From the NCBI RefSeq assembly GCF_017743995.1, contig NZ_JAGHRB010000009.1, positions 62,001 to 126,000 of the forward strand: a DNA stretch of 64,000 nucleotides, given 5' to 3'. The notes below the pieces were generated by a model. That model had not been told where the DNA came from, did no database searches, and saw only the letters and a list, made by a program, of their open reading frames with translations. The stretch comes from Ruegeria sp. R13_0. GTDB lineage: Bacteria > Pseudomonadota > Alphaproteobacteria > Rhodobacterales > Rhodobacteraceae. The translations under genes were made by a program, and so were the position numbers. Position 1 is the first letter of the stretch. Every line of letters begins with the position of its first letter. Positions 45,662-54,706 of this stretch are shown here, in pieces.

Positions 45662-46576
45662 ATGCAGGCACCTGACGAATTCAACCCGCCAGCTGGCGTG
45701 GCGCAGGAGCTGCATCCGGGTTTGCAGCGCATTCTGGCTCCGAATCCGTCGCCGATGACGTATCGGGGCACGAACACCTATCTTCTGGGCACGCGGGATC
45801 TGGCGGTGATCGACCCCGGACCGCTGAGCGGCGCGCATCTTGAGGCGATTCTGGACGCGCTGACACCCGATCAGAGAATCAGCCACATCCTCGTGACCCA
45901 CACCCATCTGGATCATTCGCCTCTGGCCGCCCCTCTCGCGGCCCGCACGGGTGCCCCGATTCTGGCCTTTGGAGGCCCTGAGGCCGGGCGCAGTGCGGTC
46001 ATGGCCGACCTCGCCAAAAGTGGCATGGTGCAAGGCGGAGAAGGTATCGACACCGCATTCCGGCCAGATATCGAATTGGCGGACGGAGAACGCATCACGG
46101 GCGACGACTGGCAGCTCGAGGTCATCCACACCCCCGGTCATCTGGGCAATCACATCGCGCTGGCTTGGGGCGATATCTGCTTTACGGCGGATCACGTGAT
46201 GGGTTGGGCCAGCTCGCTCGTCTCTCCCCCCGACGGAGACCTCACCGACTTCATGGCGGCCTGTCATCGGCTGAAACAGCGCGACTGGTCTGTCTTTCAC
46301 GCAGGCCATGGCGCGCCGATCGAAAACCCTGCTGAGCGGTTGGAGTGGTTGATTCAACATCGCTTGGGGCGAGAAGCGCAAATCCTGGCGGCTCTGGCAG
46401 ATCGGCAAGGCTCGGCCCGGCAATTGGCCGAGCGTATCTACACCGATACCCCTAAAGCCCTGCTGCCCGCAGCCGAGCGTAACGTCCTGGCGCATTTGAT
46501 TGATTTGGCAGGAAAATCCAAAGTCACCTACGATGGCCCGCTTGCGTCAGATGCGGTTTTCCGGCGGCGGTTGTGA
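45662..46576 (+). CDS. MBL-fold metallo-hydrolase (LACTB2/winged-helix type)
   Basis: A 304-residue metallo-beta-lactamase-fold protein. The di-metal motif HTHLDH is at residues 80-85 (HxHxDH), preceded by AVIDPGP and followed by VIHTPGHLGNHIAL, CFTADHVMGW and FHAGHGAPI, which supply the remaining metal ligands. The C-terminal ~70 residues (RLGREAQILAAL to LAHLIDL) look like the winged-helix tail of the LACTB2 group, some of which are RNases. The substrate is unknown. It diverges from the histidine kinase gene with a 44-bp gap. Confidence 0.92.
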   Translation: MQAPDEFNPPAGVAQELHPGLQRILAPNPSPMTYRGTNTYLLGTRDLAVIDPGPLSGAHLEAILDALTPDQRISHILVTHTHLDHSPLAAPLAARTGAPILAFGGPEAGRSAVMADLAKSGMVQGGEGIDTAFRPDIELADGERITGDDWQLEVIHTPGHLGNHIALAWGDICFTADHVMGWASSLVSPPDGDLTDFMAACHRLKQRDWSVFHAGHGAPIENPAERLEWLIQHRLGREAQILAALADRQGSARQLAERIYTDTPKALLPAAERNVLAHLIDLAGKSKVTYDGPLASDAVFRRRL

Positions 46577-46613
46577 GTGCGTCAAAAAATTCTGATTTCT
46601 CGCGCTTCCCCTC

Positions 46614-46642
46614 TGGACGTCAAAAATCGGGGTTGTTATACG
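46614..46642 (+). promoter_or_regulatory. Promoter of the first tRNA-Asn gene
   Basis: TGGACG (46614-46619), a 17-bp spacer and TATACG (46637-46642), with the tRNA starting ten bases later. The same hexamers and spacing precede the second tRNA-Asn copy, which supports the assignment. Confidence 0.65.
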
Positions 46643-46651
46643 CCCCTCAGT

Positions 46652-46726
46652 TCCGGCGTAGCTCAGCGGTAGAGCAGTTGACTGTTAATCAATTGGTCGT
46701 AGGTTCGATCCCTACCGCCGGAGCCA
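46652..46726 (+). tRNA. tRNA-Asn (GTT), copy 1
   Basis: A 75-nt cloverleaf. Acceptor arms TCCGGCG/CGCCGGA, anticodon arm TTGAC/GTCAA-like stem around the GTT anticodon (CTGTTAA loop), T-arm GTAGG-TTCGATC-CCTAC, 3' GCCA encoded. Identical to the copy at 46860-46934. Confidence 0.96.
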
Positions 46727-46819
46727 ATCTTCTCAGCAAAATCTGGTGAAATTGGTCATGGTCCAGACGGGCCTGAACTGCGCTTTGCTGATCGGCAGAA
46801 AAAACTTTTCATCCCCCAC

Positions 46820-46848
46820 TGGACGCCGCGAAAACAGCTTGCTATACG
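46820..46848 (+). promoter_or_regulatory. Promoter of the second tRNA-Asn gene
   Basis: TGGACG (46820-46825), a 17-bp spacer and TATACG (46843-46848), eleven bases before the tRNA. The hexamers equal those of copy 1 while the spacer has diverged. Confidence 0.65.
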
Positions 46849-46859
46849 GCGCGAACCGT

Positions 46860-46934
46860 TCCGGCGTAGCTCAGCGGTAGAGCAGTTGACTGTTAATCAA
46901 TTGGTCGTAGGTTCGATCCCTACCGCCGGAGCCA
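46860..46934 (+). tRNA. tRNA-Asn (GTT), copy 2
   Basis: A 75-nt sequence identical to copy 1, beginning 133 bp after that copy ends. Encoded CCA and GTT anticodon are intact, so both genes should be functional. Confidence 0.96.
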
Positions 46935-46945
46935 ATTCCCCCAGA

Positions 46946-48565
46946 TCACCCCGTCAAAGCGTCGGCAAACTGCGTGCGCAAGGTCCGTTTCAGCACCTTT
47001 CCCGTGGCGTTCAACGGCAGAGCGTCGATGAACACAACCTTGTCCGGCACTTGCCATTTGGCGATCTTGCCATCGAAGAAGGATAGCAGTTCTTCCTCTG
47101 ACGGCTCCTCTCCCTCGGCCTTCACGGCGACCAGAATCGGACGCTCGTCCCATTTGGGGTGCGGCACCCCAACCACTGCAGCTGTGGCGAGTTTTGGATG
47201 GGCGACTGCGATGTTTTCCAACTCGACCGAGCTGATCCATTCGCCGCCTGATTTGATGATGTCCTTGGAGCGGTCGCGGATCGTCATGTAGCCGTCTGCA
47301 TCCAGCGTTGCGACGTCCCCGGTGGCGAACCAGCCGTCCTGCAGAAGCGCCTCGTCCTGCATCTGGAAATAGCTGTCCAGCACCCATGGGCCACGCACCA
47401 TCAGGTCGCCTTGGGTTTCGCCGTCATGGGGCAAATCGTTACCGTCGTCATCCACGATCTTCAGCTCAACCCCATAGGGAGGCCGCCCCTGGCTTTCGCG
47501 TAGACGGTGCTGCTCGTCGATCGGCAGGTCGCGATGTTTGGCAATCGGGACATTGGTTGAGCCCAGCGGACTCATTTCACTCATGCCCCAGGCGTGGACG
47601 GTGTCAACGTCGTAGACCTCGCGGAAGGTTTCGATCATCGAGGGTGGACAAGCGGCGCCTCCGATTACGGTGCGCTCAAGACTGGCGAGATTGCTGTCGG
47701 ATTGCGCGGCGTGGGCCAGAAGGCCTTGCCAAATCGTAGGAACACCCATCGCGACCGTCACGCTATAGGTGTCAATCAGGTTGACGAGTGCCTCACCATG
47801 CAGTCCCGGCCCAGGCAAAACCATGCGCGAGCCGGACATGGCGCAGCCATAGGGCGACCCCCAGGCATTGACATGGAACATCGGCACCACGGGCATCACG
47901 ACATCCATCGCCGAATAGCCAATGACGTCTCGCGCATTCGAGGCAAAGCCATGCAATACGGTCGAGCGATGCGAGTACAGCACCCCTTTGGGATGGCCCG
48001 TCGTGCCCGAAGTGTAACACAGGCCGGAGGCCGTGTTTTCATCCAAGTCCGGCCATGCGAAATCGGCATCACCCGTCTCGATCAACTCGTCATAGAATTG
48101 CAACCCGTCGATCTGCGCTGCCGCTTCGTCGTCACGCGGGCCCATCAGCACAAAGTGATGAACCTCGCCGAGACCTTCTTGCAACGCGGCGACCAGAGGG
48201 ATGAAGGTGGCATCAAAAAACAGAACGCGATCCTGGGCGTGGTTGATGATGTAGGTCAGCTGCTCGGGGAAGAGGCGTGGATTGATCGTGTGACACACGA
48301 AACCGGCGCCCGAAGTGGCATAGTAGATCTCAAGGTGGCGGCGATTGTTCCAGGCCAGAGTGCCGATGCGGTCCTGCGGTTCCAGTCCAAGCTTGGTCAA
48401 TGCCGATCCCAACCGGCGAGCGTTGCGGGCCACTTCGGACCAATTGGTCTGCGTTACGGTGCCGTCCGTCTCAACCGACACGATTTCCGTCTGACCGTGG
48501 TAGCGCTCGGCGTGATCAATCAGTGACGAGATCAGCAAGGGCTGCGTCATCATCTGTCCCAGCAT
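46946..48565 (-). CDS. Acyl-CoA ligase, DmdB-like (AMP-forming)
   Basis: A 539-residue ANL-superfamily adenylating enzyme. The ATP P-loop YTSGTTGHPKG is at 184-194, WGMSEMSPLG is the A5 motif, WFATGDVATLD the A7 motif, and NATGKVLKR near the C-terminus holds the adenylation lysine. The N-terminus (MLGQMMTQPLLISSLIDHA) strongly resembles what I recall of Roseobacter DmdB, the methylmercaptopropionate-CoA ligase of DMSP demethylation; medium-chain fatty acids are also accepted by such enzymes. The start at 48565 was chosen because AGGAGG-like sequence lies six bases upstream. No dmdC or dmdD gene is beside it, so the substrate is unproven. Confidence 0.9.
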   Translation of the reverse strand: MLGQMMTQPLLISSLIDHAERYHGQTEIVSVETDGTVTQTNWSEVARNARRLGSALTKLGLEPQDRIGTLAWNNRRHLEIYYATSGAGFVCHTINPRLFPEQLTYIINHAQDRVLFFDATFIPLVAALQEGLGEVHHFVLMGPRDDEAAAQIDGLQFYDELIETGDADFAWPDLDENTASGLCYTSGTTGHPKGVLYSHRSTVLHGFASNARDVIGYSAMDVVMPVVPMFHVNAWGSPYGCAMSGSRMVLPGPGLHGEALVNLIDTYSVTVAMGVPTIWQGLLAHAAQSDSNLASLERTVIGGAACPPSMIETFREVYDVDTVHAWGMSEMSPLGSTNVPIAKHRDLPIDEQHRLRESQGRPPYGVELKIVDDDGNDLPHDGETQGDLMVRGPWVLDSYFQMQDEALLQDGWFATGDVATLDADGYMTIRDRSKDIIKSGGEWISSVELENIAVAHPKLATAAVVGVPHPKWDERPILVAVKAEGEEPSEEELLSFFDGKIAKWQVPDKVVFIDALPLNATGKVLKRTLRTQFADALTG

Positions 48566-48749
48566 GGACATCCTCCCTTTTTTGTTCAGGCCACGCTGTC
48601 GGCGGCCATTCCGTGCTTAGAGTGATACGCGGGCAGGTGGCCGGGTGATCAATCTTGACGGTTCATTGGGGAGAACCCTGCCAAGCAATTATTTGTCTGA
48701 CAATAAAAAGATTGCAGACCGAGATTGGCCTGGGCCGCATTTCACCACG

Positions 48750-50357
48750 TCAATTGCGGTGGCGCAGGGCATAGGCGACCAAGGCGGCGGTCGAGCCATC
48801 CTTGTCGTCCGCGCTCTCTTCTCCGTCCACGATCGGCCCGAGCGAGGTGGCAAGTTCTTTGCCCAATTCGACACCCCATTGATCGAAGGAATTGATGCCC
48901 AGAAGAACGCCTTCGACGAACACCCGATGTTCATAAAGCGCAATGATCTGCCCCAGCACAAAGGGCGTCAGCTTGGGATAGATCAAGGTGGTCGAGGGCC
49001 GGTTGCCCGGAAACACCCGATGCCGTGCCTGACGGTCGAGTTCGTCGCCTTGCAAGCCTTTGGCGGCCATTCGGGCGCTGGCTTCGTCAAGCGAACGACC
49101 GCGCATCAAGGCCTCGGACTGCGCAAGGCAGTTGGCCAAAAGCAGGCGGTGGTGATGGGCCAGCTCCGGCTCATGTCCTTCAGCGGCGACCATGAATTCG
49201 CAGGGGATCACGTCGGTGCCCTGATGGATCAACTGGTAGAAGGCATGCTGACCATTGGTGCCTGGCTCACCCCAAACAACAGGCCCGGACGGCATTGTCA
49301 GTGCGCTGCCATCCATTGCGACCGATTTGCCGTTCGATTCCATCTCAAGCTGCTGGAAATAGGCCGGCAGGCGCAACAGCCGTTGGTCATAGGGCAACAC
49401 CGCGCGGCTGGCATGGCCCAGCACCTGACGATGCCAGATTCCGACCAAGGCGAGCATCACTGGCACGTTCTCGGACCAGTCGGCCGAGCGGAAATGCAGG
49501 TCCATCGCCTGTCCGCCCCGCAGGAACGCATCGAACGCATTTGAGCCAATCGCGATCATCACCGGCAATCCGACAGGACCCCAGACAGAGTACCGCCCTC
49601 CGACCCAATCCGCGAAACCGAATACGCGGTCCTCTGGGATGCCGAAGGCCTGCGTTTTGTCCAACGCGCTTGAGACGGCGGCGAACTGCTTGGCGGGGTC
49701 TCCTCCGCCCTCGCTCATCCATGCCCGCGCGGTGCGGGCGTTGGTCATGGTTTCAATCGTTGTGAAGGTTTTTGAGGCCACGATCACCAATGTTCGGGTC
49801 GGGTCCAACTGGCGCAACGTATCCGCTATATGCGCGCCATCGACGTTCGAGACATAGTGCAAACGCGGACCGTCATGGTAGGGCGACAGCGCATGGGACG
49901 CCATCACCGGCCCCAGATCCGAACCTCCGATGCCGATATTCACCACATCGGTAAAGCTGCCCCCTGCCCCGGCTGCCGTGCCTCCGCGCACCTCCTCGGC
50001 GAAGACACGCATCCGCTGCAAAGTGTCCAGAACGTCCGGCATGACATCCTGACCATCGACCTCAACAGCGCCGCCGTCCAGGTTTCGCAACGCCGTGTGC
50101 AACACCGCTCGATCTTCGGTCTCGTTGATCTTCTGGCCAGAAAACATCGCCTCACGGCGCGCGGCCAGATCGGCTTGGTTGCACAATTGGATCAAAGCAT
50201 CCCGGATCTCGCCGTTGATCTGCGTTTTTGAGTAGTCGAACAGCATATCGCCGGTTGAGGCAGAGAACCCCTGTGCACGATCCGCGTCCACTTCGAACAG
50301 GTCGAGAATGCGCGCCTGCTGCGATGCTGCCAGTGCTTTCAATCTATCCAGCTGCAT
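48750..50357 (-). CDS. pgi: Glucose-6-phosphate isomerase
   Basis: Interconverts glucose-6-phosphate and fructose-6-phosphate. The 535-residue SIS-fold enzyme has [19 protein letters not shown], the [14 protein letters not shown] phosphate loop, [14 protein letters not shown], the MESNGKS catalytic-Glu region and [13 protein letters not shown] with the catalytic Lys. It is the last gene of zwf-pgl-pgi, three bases after pgl. In roseobacters lacking full glycolysis it mostly returns fructose-6-phosphate to the Entner-Doudoroff route. Confidence 0.97.
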   Translation of the reverse strand: MQLDRLKALAASQQARILDLFEVDADRAQGFSASTGDMLFDYSKTQINGEIRDALIQLCNQADLAARREAMFSGQKINETEDRAVLHTALRNLDGGAVEVDGQDVMPDVLDTLQRMRVFAEEVRGGTAAGAGGSFTDVVNIGIGGSDLGPVMASHALSPYHDGPRLHYVSNVDGAHIADTLRQLDPTRTLVIVASKTFTTIETMTNARTARAWMSEGGGDPAKQFAAVSSALDKTQAFGIPEDRVFGFADWVGGRYSVWGPVGLPVMIAIGSNAFDAFLRGGQAMDLHFRSADWSENVPVMLALVGIWHRQVLGHASRAVLPYDQRLLRLPAYFQQLEMESNGKSVAMDGSALTMPSGPVVWGEPGTNGQHAFYQLIHQGTDVIPCEFMVAAEGHEPELAHHHRLLLANCLAQSEALMRGRSLDEASARMAAKGLQGDELDRQARHRVFPGNRPSTTLIYPKLTPFVLGQIIALYEHRVFVEGVLLGINSFDQWGVELGKELATSLGPIVDGEESADDKDGSTAALVAYALRHRN

Positions 50358-50360
50358 GGC

Positions 50361-51032
50361 TCACTCCGCCCAATGCACGGTCATGCCGCCCAGAACGGCC
50401 GCAATCGGGGCCTCTTCAGGCGGCAGAGACATGGCCTTCTCAAGCGCTTCCCGCTTCTCAGCGCCGAAGATGATCAGATGTTTCGACAAGGCCCCATCCA
50501 GGACCGGAGCCGTCAGGGTGATGCGCGGTTCCGGTTGCACATCCGTTCGCGCCACGGCCAGCGTCGGCGCGTTGCTGTCCAACGCCTCGGCCAACCCCTG
50601 CATTCCGGGAAACAGTGAGGCTGTGTGCATATCGCCTCCCATCCCCAACACCAGTACCGACAAAGGCAGCACCGGTGCGATCAATGATTCGATCTCAGGC
50701 AGAGCGTCCTCGGGTGCGGCCCCAGGGACATAGAGAGGTACATATTGCGCCACCGAGGCGCGGTTGGTCAGTAGACGCTCGCGGATCAGACGCTCGTTCG
50801 AGCGGTCACTGTCCGCAGGCACACAGCGTTCGTCGGTCGGCAGCACGCGTATCCGCGCCCAGTCCAGATCTGCTGCACATAGGACATCAAAAACCGGCCC
50901 CGGAGTCGTCCCGCCCGGCACTGCGAGGGCCACCGTGTCGTCATGCAACAACGCGGCCTCCAATTCTCCGGCCAATGCGTTGGCCACATCGATCGCCAAC
51001 ATGTCGCGGTCGGCATATTTCTGAATATTCAT
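50361..51032 (-). CDS. pgl: 6-Phosphogluconolactonase
   Basis: Hydrolyses 6-phosphogluconolactone to 6-phosphogluconate, the step after Zwf. The 223-residue protein is of the DevB/NagB-like type: LAVPGGTTPGPVFDVL, the RIRVLPTDERCVPADSDRSNERLIRE loop and LVLGMGGDMHTASLFPG. Its ATG overlaps the zwf stop (ATGA) and pgi follows three bases later, so the three genes form one operon. Confidence 0.96.
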   Translation of the reverse strand: MNIQKYADRDMLAIDVANALAGELEAALLHDDTVALAVPGGTTPGPVFDVLCAADLDWARIRVLPTDERCVPADSDRSNERLIRERLLTNRASVAQYVPLYVPGAAPEDALPEIESLIAPVLPLSVLVLGMGGDMHTASLFPGMQGLAEALDSNAPTLAVARTDVQPEPRITLTAPVLDGALSKHLIIFGAEKREALEKAMSLPPEEAPIAAVLGGMTVHWAE

Positions 51033-52480
51033 GGCTTGATTCCCTGCCAGTGGCGACCGTCTCGTTTCATCAGCAGCTCGGCGTCGCCCGGCCCTGTGCT
51101 GCCACTGTCATAGGGTTTGGGGACATCACCCCGCGCCTGCCATCCGGCGATGATCGGATCGGTCCAGGCCCAGGCGGCCTCGACCTCATCACCACGCATG
51201 AACAGGGTCTGGTTGCCCCGGATCACGTCCATGATCAGCCGTTCATAAGCATCGGGCGGGTCCTGATTTTCCGGCCCGAGCGCCTCGGCAAAGCTCATAT
51301 CGAGCGGCACGTCGATCAGACGCATACCTCCTTGCCCCGGCTCTTTAATGGTCACCTTCAGGGTGATCCCCTCATTCGGTTGCAACCGGATGGACAAGGC
51401 ATTGGCGTGTCGCCCTGCTGCCTCACCAAAGATCGAATGCGGTGCATCCTTGAACTGCACGTTGATCACCGACGAGCGCGCCACCAGCTGCTTGCCGGTG
51501 CGCAGGTAGAACGGCGTCCCAGCCCATCGCCAGTTGCTTATATGCGCCTTCAGGGCCACGTAGCTTTCCGTGGTCGAACGAGGATTTCCGACAACCTCAC
51601 GATAGCCCGCCCCATCGGCCTCAGCAAACTGCCCGCGTACAATGTGGTGCGGCTCAACCGGATCAAGCGCGCGGATGACCTTGAGCTTTTCGTCACGCAC
51701 GGCATCGGGATCGAATTTTGCGGGCGGCTCCATTGCGATCAGGCAGAGCAGTTGCATCAGGTGGTTCTGCACCATGTCGCGCATGGCTCCGGCGCGCTCG
51801 TAATAGTCCTCACGCCCTTTGACGCCGACCGTTTCGGCCACGGTGATCTGGATGTGATCTACGTATTGGCTGTTCCAGAGCGGCTCGAACAGCATGTTGC
51901 CAAACCGCACGGCCATCAGGTTCTGGACGGTTTCTTTCCCCAGATAGTGGTCGATCCGATAGATCTGCCCTTCGTCGAAATGCGCCGCCAGCGTCGCATT
52001 CAAATCCCGCGCGCTTTCCAGATCGTGGCCAAAGGGTTTTTCAACCACGATGCGAGTGTCCTCGGTCGCAAGCGCATGTGCGCGGATACGTTCGGCCAGA
52101 GGGGCAAACAGGCTGGGACCGACCGAGAAATAAAACGCGCGCACCCGGTCCGGGGTCAGTTTGCCTGCCAGCTCATCCCACCCGCCGGTTGAGAGCGCAT
52201 CCAGCTGGACGTAGTCGAGGCGCTGCAGGAAACCTTGCAGATTCTCAACCTCGCCCGACCGTCTGGGCGCATAGCTCCGCAACGACTCGGCCACGAGTTT
52301 TCGGAACGCATCCGTCGAAAGTTCACTGCGCGCCGCCGCAATGATGCGTGCGCTTTCGGGCCACTGCCCCGCGCAGAACCTGCGAAACAAGGCGGGCAGG
52401 ATCTTGCGCTGCGCAAGATCTCCGGTGCCGCCGAAAATGACCAGATCGAACGGATCGACGGGAATGACGCGTGAAACCAT
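51029..52480 (-). CDS. zwf: Glucose-6-phosphate 1-dehydrogenase
   Basis: Oxidises glucose-6-phosphate to 6-phosphogluconolactone with NAD(P)+. The 483-residue protein has the nucleotide-binding GGTGDLA (17-23), EKPFGHD (147-153) and the active-site RIDHYLGKE (175-183) with its catalytic His and Lys. It heads zwf-pgl-pgi. Edd and Eda, the remaining Entner-Doudoroff enzymes, are not in the window. A LacI-family-like operator lies 37-50 bp upstream of the start. Confidence 0.98.
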   Translation of the reverse strand: MVSRVIPVDPFDLVIFGGTGDLAQRKILPALFRRFCAGQWPESARIIAAARSELSTDAFRKLVAESLRSYAPRRSGEVENLQGFLQRLDYVQLDALSTGGWDELAGKLTPDRVRAFYFSVGPSLFAPLAERIRAHALATEDTRIVVEKPFGHDLESARDLNATLAAHFDEGQIYRIDHYLGKETVQNLMAVRFGNMLFEPLWNSQYVDHIQITVAETVGVKGREDYYERAGAMRDMVQNHLMQLLCLIAMEPPAKFDPDAVRDEKLKVIRALDPVEPHHIVRGQFAEADGAGYREVVGNPRSTTESYVALKAHISNWRWAGTPFYLRTGKQLVARSSVINVQFKDAPHSIFGEAAGRHANALSIRLQPNEGITLKVTIKEPGQGGMRLIDVPLDMSFAEALGPENQDPPDAYERLIMDVIRGNQTLFMRGDEVEAAWAWTDPIIAGWQARGDVPKPYDSGSTGPGDAELLMKRDGRHWQGIKP

Positions 52481-52516
52481 GAGTTGTCCTTAACCTGCCC
52501 CTAAGGTCATGTCCAA

Positions 52517-52530
52517 TGTTAGCGCAATCA
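52517..52530 (-). promoter_or_regulatory. Candidate LacI-family operator upstream of zwf
   Basis: TGTTAGCGCAATCA matches nine of the ten fixed positions of the LacI-family pattern TGNTANCGNTANCA. CceR/PckR-type LacI regulators control Entner-Doudoroff and gluconeogenic genes in alphaproteobacteria, so a CceR site is a reasonable guess. The regulator gene is not in the window. Confidence 0.6.
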
Positions 52531-52670
52531 TCAGCACTTCTTTTTTCCGACACATGACCCGAAAACCACCTCTTATTCGACTGGTAAAGCCAAAGTAATC
52601 CAAATCACTGAGGGACGCGGCGGTTTTCCGCTATAGATGTAACAGGATCATTCCAGTTTGGGTTGTTGAG

Positions 52671-54239
52671 ATGAACAAGTTTCTGTTTTTTCTGTTTACA
52701 TGTTTCGCCGCCCCGCTATGGGCGCAAGAGCGTTTGGCCCTTGTGATCGGCAATAATCAGTACAACTCGGTCGTTGATCTGAAGAAAGCCGTCGCCGATG
52801 CCGAGGCCGTTTCCGACAAGCTGGAAGATCTGGGCTTTGAAACCATCCAAGGTCTGAACCTCGACCGACGCGGCATGAACCAGAAAATCGCGGACTTCAC
52901 GGCCCGGCTCGAGGCTGGCGATACCGCTTTTGTGTTCTTCGCCGGTCACGGGGTCGAGATCGACGGCGAGAATTACCTGCTGCCCACCGATATCGTCGCG
53001 CCCTCGTCCGGCGAGACCGATTTCGTGAAATCCGAATCCATCGCCCTTTCGAATCTGCTGGACCGCGTCCGTGCCACCGGCGCGCGCACTTCCATCGCGA
53101 TCATAGACGCCTGCCGCGACAATCCGTTCGAGACTGTATCGGGGCGCAGTGTCGGGCGTACTCGCGGCTTGGGTCGCATCAACGCGCCTGAGGGTATGTT
53201 CGTGATCTTCTCCGCCGGGGCTGGCCAGATGGCCCTGGACCGCCTTAGCGATGATGAACCCGCGAAGAACTCAGTCTTCACCCGCGCGTTGCTGCCGCGC
53301 CTGTCAGAACCGGGTCTTGAGCTGCGCAGCATGGTATCGGACCTGCGGCGCGAGGTGCGCGACCTGTCCCGCACTGTTCAGCACACGCAAATCCCCGCTT
53401 ACTATGATGAGCTGCTGGGAGAGTTCTATTTCACCCCTGCTGTCGCAACAGTCCCGCGGACCACGCCAACGCCCCCGACAGATGACATGCGCGCGGATCT
53501 AGAGCTTGCGCGCTCGGTCGGGACGGTGACCGCGCTGGACGCCTTTCTTGAGAAATACGAGGATCAGTCCGAGAACTACTCCTACGAGGTGGCTCTGCAG
53601 CTACGCGACAGCCTAGCCTCGGTCGAATTGCCAATCGAGACAGAGCGAACTCCGGCCCCCGAAGCCACAAACACCCCGGTCATTTCAGATTCGCGCGAAG
53701 TGATGCGCGCCACGCAATCGGCCTTGAACGCGCTGGGCTGCAGTGCCGGAGGCGCAGATGGTGTCGCCGGACCACGCACAAGACAGGCCTTTGCACGCTA
53801 CCGCGACGCGAGCGCGTCGCAATTGGGGGCAGATGATTTGGGAACTCAGCACGCATTGGAAGAGTTGCAGGGCAAAAGCGGCACGATCTGCAAGGTTGTC
53901 GCTGCACCGGCACCCACACCGGCCCCTGCCCCGTCTGTGTCAGCGAGTGTGACGATGGCTGGCACCTGGCAGTTCAAGGCCACTTGCGCGGTGGTCGTCA
54001 AAGTGACCGGAACAGTGCGCTACTCTCATGCCGGTGGCAATAAATACACCGGGAGCCTCACCGACTCGCTGGGTCAAAAAGCCAACACGGTGATCTATGT
54101 GAATGACCAACAGATCAGCGGCACCGACTATTTCCCCGGCATCACGGTTCAATGGCGCGGTCGTCTTTCTGAAGATGGCAACAGCTTTACCAGCTCGGGC
54201 TCAACCGGGTGTTCAGTCTACGCATGGCGCGCCGGATAA
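52671..54239 (+). CDS. Secreted caspase-family (C14) protein
   Basis: A 522-residue protein with a signal peptide (cleavage after LWA, residue 18). The caspase-like p20 domain spans about 20-250 with the catalytic dyad His93 (FFAGHGVE) and Cys148 (IIDACRDNPF), and keeps ALVIGNNQY. After a Pro/Thr-rich segment the C-terminal half contains a peptidoglycan-binding-like helical repeat (MRATQSALNALGCSAGGADG, GPRTRQAFARY) and a final beta-rich domain of ~100 residues with two cysteines. It should work in the periplasm or outside. Arg/Lys specificity is typical of bacterial orthocaspases. The target is unknown. Confidence 0.92.
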   Translation: MNKFLFFLFTCFAAPLWAQERLALVIGNNQYNSVVDLKKAVADAEAVSDKLEDLGFETIQGLNLDRRGMNQKIADFTARLEAGDTAFVFFAGHGVEIDGENYLLPTDIVAPSSGETDFVKSESIALSNLLDRVRATGARTSIAIIDACRDNPFETVSGRSVGRTRGLGRINAPEGMFVIFSAGAGQMALDRLSDDEPAKNSVFTRALLPRLSEPGLELRSMVSDLRREVRDLSRTVQHTQIPAYYDELLGEFYFTPAVATVPRTTPTPPTDDMRADLELARSVGTVTALDAFLEKYEDQSENYSYEVALQLRDSLASVELPIETERTPAPEATNTPVISDSREVMRATQSALNALGCSAGGADGVAGPRTRQAFARYRDASASQLGADDLGTQHALEELQGKSGTICKVVAAPAPTPAPAPSVSASVTMAGTWQFKATCAVVVKVTGTVRYSHAGGNKYTGSLTDSLGQKANTVIYVNDQQISGTDYFPGITVQWRGRLSEDGNSFTSSGSTGCSVYAWRAG

Positions 54240-54243
54240 GGCG

Positions 54244-54513
54244 TCAGTTTACGCGGAATTCACCCACCATATTGCGCCACTCCCCCGGCGCGATCATCTT
54301 GCGATGGGTGAACTTGACCGAGTGCAAAGGCCCCTCAATCTCACGCTGCCAAAAGTCGATGAATTCGAACAGTTTCGGATGATCCGGCGCGAGATCATAT
54401 TCCTGCCAGATAAACGTATTCAGGACATGGATATAGTCGGGCATATGGTAGAAGAATTCCGCCGTCGTCAGACCGTATCCCTTCAGTATCAATTCGGTTT
54501 CGCTTTGCTGCAT
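54244..54513 (-). CDS. usg: Usg family protein
   Basis: An 89-residue protein of the alphaproteobacterial Usg family, recognised by LILKGYGLTTAEFFYHMPDY and FIWQEYDLAPDHPKLFEFI. Usg proteins were first noted near trp genes in alphaproteobacteria; here it lies instead between a caspase gene and gyrA, 28 kb from trpC. It is soluble with no catalytic motif I can name. It converges on the caspase-like gene with a 4-bp gap and diverges from gyrA. Confidence 0.92.
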   Translation of the reverse strand: MQQSETELILKGYGLTTAEFFYHMPDYIHVLNTFIWQEYDLAPDHPKLFEFIDFWQREIEGPLHSVKFTHRKMIAPGEWRNMVGEFRVN

Positions 54514-54706
54514 TCAGACCTCCGATTTCATTCAGGGTCTCTCTATGATAGCAGCAAAACCACCTAACAGTTGGATAACAAGATGTTACCCGAGTGTTAC
54601 TTTGGATTTTCACACGCGGATTCGTTGCTTGCTTGCACCTTATGTGCCGGGTCTGATAGAGTGGAACCACAAAATATAGAGTCTGCACAAGAAACGAGCA
54701 GTTTAC

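Noticed and set aside
50615..52192. A 525-codon plus-strand frame opposite pgl and zwf
   Set aside because: Shadow of two well-supported overlapping genes; Arg/His-rich with no motif.
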